Assembly: GCF_009799925.1 (NCBI RefSeq)
Contig: NZ_WELK01000013.1
Span: forward strand, 20,954 to 84,953
Source: Pseudomonas sp. R-28-1W-6
GTDB taxonomy: Bacteria > Pseudomonadota > Gammaproteobacteria > Pseudomonadales > Pseudomonadaceae
Direction of reading: 5' to 3'
Length of the DNA: 64,000 bases
The position numbers and the translations under genes were made by a program. The notes under the pieces were generated by a model. That model saw only the letters and a program-made list of their open reading frames with translations, ran no database searches and was not told the origin of the DNA. This document shows, in pieces, positions 52,713 to 60,081 of this stretch. Every line of letters begins with the position of its first letter. The first letter of the stretch is position 1.

Positions 52713-54443
52713 ATGGATATGCGGGTGAGCCACGAAGAGGCGGAGTTCGGCCTGGGCGAGCTGGCCAGCGCGGTGTTCGACACGGCGGTGGATAGCATGG
52801 TGGTGATCGATGCACATGGACGGGTGCGCGAGCTCAATCCGGCCGCGGTGCGTACCTTCGGCTATGCCCGTGAGGAGCTGCTCGGGCTGAATATCAATGT
52901 GCTGATGCCCGAGCCCTATCACAGCCAGCACGATAGCTACCTGGCCAACTACCAGCACAGTGGCCGACCCAGGATCATCGGCAAGGGCCGTGAAGTCATG
53001 GGGCGGCGCAAGGATGGCAGTTGCTTTCCCCTGCACCTGAGTGTCGGCGAACTGCAGTTGGCCGGGCAGCGCCTGTTCGTCGGCATCTGTCACGACATCA
53101 GTGAACGCCGCGCCCTGCATGAGCGCCTGACCCAGCTGGCGACCTACGATGCGCTGACCGGCTGCCTCAATCGCCATCAGCTGCGCGAGCGCCTGCAGCA
53201 GGCGATGAGCGCCAGTGACGAGGGTGGCTTCCACCTGGCGGTGCTGTTCATCGATCTCGATGGCTTCAAGCAGATCAATGACCGCCACGATCATCAGGTC
53301 GGCGACCGCCTGCTCGCCGATGTCGCCCAGCGCTTGCGTGGCGCCCTGCGCCAGGGGGATCAGCTGGCGCGGGTCGGCGGGGACGAGTTTGTGGTGATCG
53401 CGCCCATGGGCGGGCAGCACGACGAGCCGTTGCGCCTGGGCGAGCGCCTGATCCAGTGCATGCTGCCGCGCTTTCGGGTCGGTGCGCTCAGCCTCAGCGT
53501 GGGGGCGAGCCTGGGCATCAGCCTCTATCCGGGCGAGAGCCAGGGCGTCGACCAGTTGCTCAACGATGCCGACCTGGCCATGTACCAGGCCAAGGCCGCC
53601 GGCGGCAATTGCCTGCGCCTGTTCCAGCGCGAGTTGCGCAGTCGCACGGAGGCGCGTCTGCAGATGCTCGACCGTCTGCGCGAGGCCTTGAAGGAGGAGC
53701 GCCTGCGGCTGCATTACCAGGTGCAGTACACGCTCGAAGAGCAGCCGCGCCCGGTGGGCATCGAGGCTCTGCTGCGCTGGCATGATGGCGAGTATGGCCA
53801 GGTGCCGCCGGCACAGTTCATCGCGCTGGCCGAGGAGTACGGGCTGATTGGCGCCATCACCCACTGGGTGCTGGAGCGCGCCTGCCGCGACAACCTGGCG
53901 CTGATCCGCAGCGGCCTGCTCGATGTGCCGGTGGCGGTGAACATCAGTGGCTCGACCTTTCTGCGCGAGGATTTCCTCGCGCTGATCGGCGAGAGCCTGG
54001 CGCGCAGCGGCCTGCCCAGCGAACGCCTGGAACTGGAAATCACCGAGCGGGTGGCGGTGAGCAACCTCGAGGAGGCGCGGCAGATCATCAACAGCCTGCG
54101 CGCCCGTGGCGTGCTGGTCAGCATGGATGACTTCGGCACCGGTTATTCGTCGCTCGGCGCGCTCAAGCAGCTGCCCTTCGATCGGTTGAAGATCGATCGC
54201 AGCTTTATCGCCGGCCTGCCGGCAGACGCGGTCGACCAGGCCATCGTCCGTGCAGCCGTGCAGGTGGCTGCCAGCCTGGGCATCACGGTGGTGGCCGAAG
54301 GCATCGAAACGGCGGAGCAACTCGCCTGCCTGCGCGCGAGCGGCTGCGACCATGGCCAGGGCTACTGGCTTGCCAGGCCGATGCCGCTCGAGCCGTTGCA
54401 GGCGCTGTTGCGCGCCAGGCAGGCCGCGCCAGCCAAGGGCTGA
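52713..54443 (+). CDS. FixL-like PAS - GGDEF - EAL protein (c-di-GMP enzyme, possible heme O2 sensor)
   Basis: The protein has 576 residues. The PAS domain (about 15-132) closely follows FixL: VLMPEPYHSQHDSYLANY, then RIIGKGREVMGRRKDGSCFP. His73 aligns with the FixL heme-binding His, and Arg93 with the O2-contacting Arg. The GGDEF domain (about 140-305) has an intact GGDEF at 222-226. The EAL domain (about 320-570) has EAL at 351-353, NISG, the DDFGTGYSS loop, KIDRSFI and EGIET, so both activities look possible. A second ATG two codons later exists. It is cotranscribed with the chemoreceptor gene. Confidence 0.94.
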   Translation: MDMRVSHEEAEFGLGELASAVFDTAVDSMVVIDAHGRVRELNPAAVRTFGYAREELLGLNINVLMPEPYHSQHDSYLANYQHSGRPRIIGKGREVMGRRKDGSCFPLHLSVGELQLAGQRLFVGICHDISERRALHERLTQLATYDALTGCLNRHQLRERLQQAMSASDEGGFHLAVLFIDLDGFKQINDRHDHQVGDRLLADVAQRLRGALRQGDQLARVGGDEFVVIAPMGGQHDEPLRLGERLIQCMLPRFRVGALSLSVGASLGISLYPGESQGVDQLLNDADLAMYQAKAAGGNCLRLFQRELRSRTEARLQMLDRLREALKEERLRLHYQVQYTLEEQPRPVGIEALLRWHDGEYGQVPPAQFIALAEEYGLIGAITHWVLERACRDNLALIRSGLLDVPVAVNISGSTFLREDFLALIGESLARSGLPSERLELEITERVAVSNLEEARQIINSLRARGVLVSMDDFGTGYSSLGALKQLPFDRLKIDRSFIAGLPADAVDQAIVRAAVQVAASLGITVVAEGIETAEQLACLRASGCDHGQGYWLARPMPLEPLQALLRARQAAPAKG

Positions 54444-54777
54444 GTGGCACCGACAAGGGCTGCCGGTGGGGTTGCCCGCTGCGGCATGGATGATTGGCCC
54501 GGTGCCGGGGGCAACCCCGCGCTGCGCGGCCTGCGCCGGTGCTGCCCGAGCAGGGGCGCGTCCCACTGCCGTTGCCCGCAAACGCCCAGTGGCAGGCGTA
54601 TCTGCGGCATTACCGCCAGGTCATCGCAGGGGCCGTCGTCGGTGCCGTTTTCATCTGTCGTCAAATGAGAAATGGCTGACGTGAAATGTGAAGCGGGGTG
54701 GGGGAGAGGGCCTTACTGTTGTCCTCAACGACTTCCCGGCTGCCTGTAGGGCCGGCCCCAACCGCAAAGGTGTCGAT
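54444..54777. other. Gap before the hydrolase gene, including operator D
   Basis: The first ~210 nt show no gene, hairpin or repeat I can support. The last part is operator/promoter D (54657-54719) and a short leader to the GTG start at 54778. A frame upstream from 54688 overlaps the promoter and is not used as coding. Confidence 0.5.
54657..54719 (+). promoter_or_regulatory. Tandem-repeat operator/promoter D (before hydrolase/envelope operon)
   Basis: Half-site 1 at 54657 is GTCGTCAAATGAGAAATG and half-site 2 at 54678 is GACGTGAAATGTGAAGCG, spaced 21 nt. The -10-like TACTGT lies at 54714-54719, again 36 nt from the start of half-site 2. It drives the genes from 54778 on. Confidence 0.72.
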
Positions 54778-55344
54778 GTGGACAAGCTGCAAACCCATGC
54801 CACTGTGCTGATCGTTCCCGGCCTGCGCGAGCATGTGCCGCAACACTGGCAAACCCTGCTCGAGGCCAAGCTGAGCAAGGTGCGTTCGGTGCCCCCGCTG
54901 GAGGCCGACAAGCTCAGCTGCACGGCCCGTGTCGAGGCCATCCAGCGCGAGCTGGAGCAGATCGACGGTCCGGTGATCCTGGTCGCCCACAGCGCCGGCG
55001 TGCTGATGGTGGCGCACTGGGCGGCGCGCTACAGCCGCCCGATCAAGGGTGCCCTGCTGGCCGCGCCGCCGGATCTGGCCGCGACCTGGCCGGAGGGTTA
55101 TCCAACCCCGGACACCCTGCGCGCCAATGGCTGGGACCCGTTGCCTAACGGGCGGCTGCCATTCCCCAGCATCCTGGCAGCCAGCAGCAATGATTACCTG
55201 GCCAGCCTGGAAGCGGCTTGCCACCTGGCCGAGGGCTGGGGCAGCCAGCTGGTCAACCTCGGTGAAGTCGGCCACCTCAACCCCGCTTCCGGCTACGGCG
55301 AGTGGGCGCGGGCCGAGGCATTCATTCGCGAGCTGGATAGCTGA
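54778..55344 (+). CDS. RBBP9/YdeN-type alpha/beta hydrolase
   Basis: This 188-residue serine hydrolase has nucleophile Ser72 in VAHSAG, and PGLREHVPQHWQTLLEAKL at the start is typical of the RBBP9/YdeN family. The acid is probably in SSNDYLASL and the base in GEVGHLNP. The start is GTG 54778, with AAAGG 7 nt upstream; earlier ATG codons would lie inside promoter D. The substrate is unknown; an ester or thioester of the pathway compound is possible. It is the first gene after operator D, 137 nt before the DUF1302 gene. Confidence 0.88.
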   Translation: MDKLQTHATVLIVPGLREHVPQHWQTLLEAKLSKVRSVPPLEADKLSCTARVEAIQRELEQIDGPVILVAHSAGVLMVAHWAARYSRPIKGALLAAPPDLAATWPEGYPTPDTLRANGWDPLPNGRLPFPSILAASSNDYLASLEAACHLAEGWGSQLVNLGEVGHLNPASGYGEWARAEAFIRELDS

Positions 55345-55481
55345 GGGCCACGCCCTCTACCGAGTTGCATCACCGGCCGCAGTGCTCAGTCCCTGGAACC
55401 GGAGCGGTAAGAGCTCGCATTGCTGCTATGGCTGATGTGAGCCGTTGTTAGAGCCACAAACACATAAAGCGGAGACAACGC

Positions 55482-57446
55482 ATGTACAACAATAAGAACC
55501 GTCACAACCTCAGGCCCTTGCGTCGCAGCGTGCTGGCTTCGGCCATTCTGGCGGCTTCCATGCCTGCCGCCCACGCCATCGAAGTCGAAACCGGCAGCGA
55601 CGACTGGGCCGTGCGCTTCGACAACACCGTCAAGTACAACTATGGCGTGCGCACCGAGAGCGCCGACAAGCGCATGCTGGCCACGCCGAACAACAACGAC
55701 GGCGACTACAACTTCCGCAAGGCCGGCACCAACATCACCAACCGCGTCGACCTGCTCACCGAGCTGGATGTGGTCTACCAGAACAGCATGGGTTTCCGCG
55801 TCAGCGCCGCTTCCTGGTATGACAAGGCCTACGACAACACCGGCTCCAACTCCAACCCATTCGTCAACGGCAACGATGCGGCCAGCGGCATGGTCGGCCA
55901 GCACCCGCTGGTCGGCGGGTTCACCAACCTCGACGGCCTGGGCAACAGCAATCCGCACCTGAGCCGCTACGCCCAGCGTTACTACAGCGGCCCGTCCGGC
56001 GAGATCCTCGATGCCTTCCTGTTCTACAGCACCGAGGTCGGCGAGGAGTCGCTGTTCAGCGTCAAGGCCGGCCAGCACAACGTGTTCTGGGGCGAGACCA
56101 TCCTCAATCCGGTGCATTCGCTGAGCTACGGCCAGTCCGGCCTGGACCTGGCCAAGCTGGCCGCATCCCCCGGCACCGAGGCCAAGGAGCTGTTCGTGCC
56201 GCGCGAGCAGTTGTCGACCAGCTTCACCTTGAACTCCGAGTGGACCTTCGGCGCCCAGTACTTCTTCAACTGGGATGCCGCGCGCCTGCCTGAGGCCGGC
56301 ACCTACTACGGCACCTCCGACCTGCTGGGCGAGGGCGCGCAGTCCTTCCTGCTCGGCCACACTGCCACCCCGCCGGGCTTCCTGGGCCAGGATGCACTGA
56401 CCAATGTGCGCCGTGGCGATGACAACACTCCTGACGATAGTGGCGACTGGGGCCTGATGGCCAAGTGGGCGCCGGAGTGGCTGGACGGCACCCTGGGCTT
56501 CTACTACCGCAACACCTCCGACATCCTGCCGCAGGCGGTACTCGATGCCAGCTCGCTCACCGTGGTCGGCAATAGCTGCGGCTTTGGCGGCATGGGGGGG
56601 GCGGTTTGTACCCTGGTCGAGTCCCTGGCCGGCACCAGCTACAACCTCTCCTACGGCGACGACATCGACATCTACGGCCTGAGCCTGTCCAAGGAGTTCG
56701 CCGGGGTCAGCGTCGGCAGCGACCTGAACATCCGCAAGAACATGCCGCTGTCCAGCATCCCGGCCATTGTCAGTGCCACCGGTCCAACCGGTCTGGCCGC
56801 CGGCCTGGGTCTGCTGCCGGCACGCAGCGCGGGCACCGGTGTGGTCACCGACCTGCCAGGCGAAGGCGACAGCATGGCCGCCACCGGCGACACCCTGCAC
56901 TGGACCGTCAACGGTCTGGTGGCCATTGCCGAAACGCCTTTCTTCGACTCCGCCAGCCTGCTGGGCGAGCTGTACTACAGCAACCTCCTGAGCCTCGATA
57001 GCAAGAACGAGGCGCTGTACAAGGGCGAGGACACCTACCGCGGCATCGACAAGCCGACCCGCGACAACTGGGGCATCGCCGTCAACTTCACCCCGACCTG
57101 GTACCAGGTATTCCCGGGCGTGGACCTGAGCGCCCCCATGTCGATCAACGTTGGCCTCGACGGCGTCTCGCCGGTCGTCGCCGGCGGTGCCGAAGACACC
57201 GGCAACTACGCGGTGGGCGTCTCTGCGGCCGTCTACAACAAGTACTACGTCGACCTCAAGTACGTGGATTCCTTCGGCGATGCCGAGAAGTGCGAGAACG
57301 GCGCCACCGACGGTGCCACACCCAACGCCCTCGACGGCGCCGAGCGTTACACCTGCTACGGCGGTGGCTACTCATCCTTCTCCGGCGGCGGTGCCACCGG
57401 CGAGGACCGCGGCGCGCTCTACCTGACCTTCAAAACCACCTTCTGA
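55482..57446 (+). CDS. DUF1302-family outer-membrane protein
   Basis: The protein has 654 residues with a signal peptide (1-32, ending AHA). The mature part alternates polar and aromatic residues like a beta-barrel and ends in a C-terminal Phe (LYLTFKTTF), the usual outer-membrane assembly signal. DUF1302 proteins regularly occur with DUF1329, YCF48 and MMPL/RND genes, as here, next to genes for using hydrophobic or ester compounds; their exact function is not established. GCGGAGAC precedes the ATG. A run GGCATGGGGGGGGCGG near 56590 is a possible slippage site, but the frame is intact. Confidence 0.9.
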   Translation: MYNNKNRHNLRPLRRSVLASAILAASMPAAHAIEVETGSDDWAVRFDNTVKYNYGVRTESADKRMLATPNNNDGDYNFRKAGTNITNRVDLLTELDVVYQNSMGFRVSAASWYDKAYDNTGSNSNPFVNGNDAASGMVGQHPLVGGFTNLDGLGNSNPHLSRYAQRYYSGPSGEILDAFLFYSTEVGEESLFSVKAGQHNVFWGETILNPVHSLSYGQSGLDLAKLAASPGTEAKELFVPREQLSTSFTLNSEWTFGAQYFFNWDAARLPEAGTYYGTSDLLGEGAQSFLLGHTATPPGFLGQDALTNVRRGDDNTPDDSGDWGLMAKWAPEWLDGTLGFYYRNTSDILPQAVLDASSLTVVGNSCGFGGMGGAVCTLVESLAGTSYNLSYGDDIDIYGLSLSKEFAGVSVGSDLNIRKNMPLSSIPAIVSATGPTGLAAGLGLLPARSAGTGVVTDLPGEGDSMAATGDTLHWTVNGLVAIAETPFFDSASLLGELYYSNLLSLDSKNEALYKGEDTYRGIDKPTRDNWGIAVNFTPTWYQVFPGVDLSAPMSINVGLDGVSPVVAGGAEDTGNYAVGVSAAVYNKYYVDLKYVDSFGDAEKCENGATDGATPNALDGAERYTCYGGGYSSFSGGGATGEDRGALYLTFKTTF

Positions 57447-57485
57447 TCCACGAATTGCCCAGCCTCTGAGCAGGAGAACAACAAA

Positions 57486-58841
57486 ATGAAATTCGTGCAC
57501 ACCGTACTGGCTGCATCCCTTGCCCTGGCCGCAGTCCAGGCCCAGGCCGCCGTGTCTGCCAGCGAGGCGGCCAAGCTTGGCCAATCGCTGACCGCGGTCG
57601 GCGCCGACATGGCCGCCAGTGCCGATGGCGCCATCCCGGCCTTCACCGGCGGCCTGAAGACCGCCCCGGCCGATTTCAAGGCCGGCGACACCGTGCGTCC
57701 CGATCCCTTCGCCGGCGAGCAGCCGCTGCTGGTGATCGACGCCAAGAACGCCGACCAGTACAAGGAACAGCTGACCGCCGTGACCTACGAGCTGGCCAAG
57801 CGCTATCCGAGCTTTCGCGTCGACGTCTACCCGACCCATCGCACCGCCACCATGCCCCAGGCGCTGCTGGACAACACCCTGAAGAACGCCACCGGCGCCA
57901 AGTCGCTGGAAGGCGGCAACGCCATCGACAACGTGCTGCCGGGCATTCCCTTCCCGATTCCGCAGTCCGGCGCCGAGGCCATGTGGAACCACCTGCTGCG
58001 CTTCCAGGGTGCCGGCTACACCACCAAGTACGACTCCTGGAACGTCGATTCCGCCGGTGTCGCCACCCTGGCCACCACCGGTACCGCGTTCAACGCTTTC
58101 CCGATCTACGAAGACCTGAGCAAGGTGGTGGCCGCCAAGGACACCTACTTCCAGACCAAGCTGTACTACAGCGGCCCGGCCCGCCGCGCCGGCGAGTCGC
58201 TGATGCTCAAGGACGCCGCCAACCCGCTGGAGCAGCCGCGCCGCGCCTGGCAGTACCTGCCCGGCGTACGTCGGGTCAAGCTGGCGCCGAACCTGGCCTA
58301 CGACACCCCGAACCCGGGCACCGCCGGCTCCGGCACCTACGACGACATCTATGTGTTCAACGGCGCGCTGGATCGCTACGACTGGAAGCTGGTCGGCAAG
58401 CAGGAAGTGTTCGTGCCCTACAACACCTACAAGCTCACCTACATCAAGGACCCCAAGCCGCTGACCACGCCGAACCACCTGGCGCCGGAATTCGTGCGCT
58501 GGGAGAAGCACCGCGTGTGGGTGGTGGAAGGCAGTCTGAAGTCTGGCATGCGCCACGTGTACGCCAAGCGTCGCTTCTACCTCGACGAGGACAGCTGGAA
58601 CGCCCTGGCTTCCGACCAGTATGACGCCGGCGGCAAGCTGTACCGCGGCTCCTACAGCTTCCTGACCCAGAGCTACGACGTCGACACTCCGAACACCGCT
58701 CCGCACGTGATCTACGATCTGGTGGGTGGCAGCTACAACATCAACGGCGTGGTCGGTCCGTACGGCGGCATCAAGTACATCGAACCGCTCTCCAAGGCCC
58801 AGTGGTCGCCCGAGGCCCTGGCCGGCGCCGGCATCCGCTGA
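57486..58841 (+). CDS. DUF1329-family exported protein
   Basis: The protein has 451 residues with a signal peptide (1-21, AQA). The family pattern is visible in GADMAASADGAIPAFTGGL, PLLVIDAKNADQYKEQLTAV and the C-terminal YDLVGGSYNINGVVGPYGGIKYI. The fold is thought to resemble LolA/LolB-like lipid-binding barrels, which would suit shuttling a hydrophobic compound through the periplasm; that is inference. It is 39 nt after the DUF1302 gene. Confidence 0.9.
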   Translation: MKFVHTVLAASLALAAVQAQAAVSASEAAKLGQSLTAVGADMAASADGAIPAFTGGLKTAPADFKAGDTVRPDPFAGEQPLLVIDAKNADQYKEQLTAVTYELAKRYPSFRVDVYPTHRTATMPQALLDNTLKNATGAKSLEGGNAIDNVLPGIPFPIPQSGAEAMWNHLLRFQGAGYTTKYDSWNVDSAGVATLATTGTAFNAFPIYEDLSKVVAAKDTYFQTKLYYSGPARRAGESLMLKDAANPLEQPRRAWQYLPGVRRVKLAPNLAYDTPNPGTAGSGTYDDIYVFNGALDRYDWKLVGKQEVFVPYNTYKLTYIKDPKPLTTPNHLAPEFVRWEKHRVWVVEGSLKSGMRHVYAKRRFYLDEDSWNALASDQYDAGGKLYRGSYSFLTQSYDVDTPNTAPHVIYDLVGGSYNINGVVGPYGGIKYIEPLSKAQWSPEALAGAGIR

Positions 58842-58983
58842 GTGCCCCCGGCGCCGGGCGAGCCCCGGTGCCGGATACCCGCAGCCCGAGGGCGCGGGAT
58901 GGTTTTCTGACCCTGCACGTAGGTAGCTGGTGAGTGACCGGCATAACACTCGTGCGGGGCTTTTTTTCAGATGAGGACGCGGT

Positions 58984-60054
58984 ATGTGTGCTTTCCGAGG
59001 GTACGTGCGGCTCGCCCTGGGCGCCTTGCTGGCGCTGCTGGCAGGCGCTGCCGGGGCCAACGGCTATGTCGACGTGCTGGACCTGCCGGCCAAGCCCAGC
59101 GTGCTGGCCGTGCGCAGCCCCCTGCTGGACGTGGACCTGGCCGGCAACCGGCTGGTGGCGGTCGGCCAGCGTGGCCACATTCTTTATTCCGATGACGCCG
59201 GGCAGAGCTGGCAGCAGGCTGAAGTGCCGGTGAGCGTCGACCTCAATGCCGTGCACTTCGCCAACCCCAGCCTGGGCTGGGCGGTAGGCAACGACGGGGT
59301 GATCCTGCACAGCGACGATGGCGGCCGCCACTGGCGCAAGCAGCTGGACGGCCGGCAGATCGGCACCCTGCTGATCGAGCATTACGGCGCCCTGGCCCAG
59401 CTGGAACCGGAGAACGAGCAGTGGGCCACGCTGGCCGCCGAAGGCGAGCGGTTGAAGACCGAGGGCGCCGACAAGCCGTTCCTCGACGTCTGGTTCGTCG
59501 ACGCCCAGACCGGCTTCGCCGTGGGCGTGTTCAACCTGATCCTGGCCACCCGCGACGGCGGCCAGACCTGGGAGCCCCTGCAGGACCGCACCGACAACCC
59601 CATGGGCCTGCACCTGACCGCACTCAACAGCACCGGCGATGCGCTCTACCTGGTCGGCGAGCAGGGCTTGCTGCGCCGCTGGGATGCCGAGGCCGAGCGC
59701 TTCGTCGTCGTGCCCAGCCCCTACGAGGGCAGCTACTTCGGCGTCGTCGGCAAGCCCGGCGAGGTGCTGGTGTATGGCCTGCGCGGCCATGTGTTCCATA
59801 GCCGCGACGGTGGGCAGAACTGGCGGCAGCTCGACAGCGGCCTGCAGGTCAGCATCACCGCCGCCACCAAGGACCGCCGCGGGCGCTACCAGCTGTTTAC
59901 CCAGGCCGGTCATCGCCTGCAGCTGGAAGACGATCTCAGCCTGCGTGTGATGCCGCAGCAGGGCCAGGCGCCGGTCGCCGGTGCGGCGCTGTCGGCCAAG
60001 GGCGAGCTGGTGCTGGTGGGCAGTCGCGGCGTGCGCAGCCTGTCTGGCGAATAA
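58984..60054 (+). CDS. YCF48/BNR-repeat exported protein
   Basis: The protein has 356 residues with a signal peptide (1-25). Repeats of the photosystem-II-assembly (YCF48) beta-propeller type recur: GHILYSDDAGQSWQQ, GVILHSDDGGRHWRK, ATRDGGQTWEP and HSRDGGQNWRQ, each with the S/T-x-D-x-G-x-x-W Asp-box. It is usually encoded with DUF1302, DUF1329 and RND genes and is probably a periplasmic scaffold. It lies 27 nt before the RND gene. Confidence 0.92.
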   Translation: MCAFRGYVRLALGALLALLAGAAGANGYVDVLDLPAKPSVLAVRSPLLDVDLAGNRLVAVGQRGHILYSDDAGQSWQQAEVPVSVDLNAVHFANPSLGWAVGNDGVILHSDDGGRHWRKQLDGRQIGTLLIEHYGALAQLEPENEQWATLAAEGERLKTEGADKPFLDVWFVDAQTGFAVGVFNLILATRDGGQTWEPLQDRTDNPMGLHLTALNSTGDALYLVGEQGLLRRWDAEAERFVVVPSPYEGSYFGVVGKPGEVLVYGLRGHVFHSRDGGQNWRQLDSGLQVSITAATKDRRGRYQLFTQAGHRLQLEDDLSLRVMPQQGQAPVAGAALSAKGELVLVGSRGVRSLSGE

Positions 60055-60081
60055 CGATAAGATTCGGAGCGAGTACCCGTC

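Noticed and set aside
56585..56605. Run of Gs in the DUF1302 gene as a frameshift
   Set aside because: The reading frame continues to a normal C-terminal Phe, so the gene is intact in this sequence.
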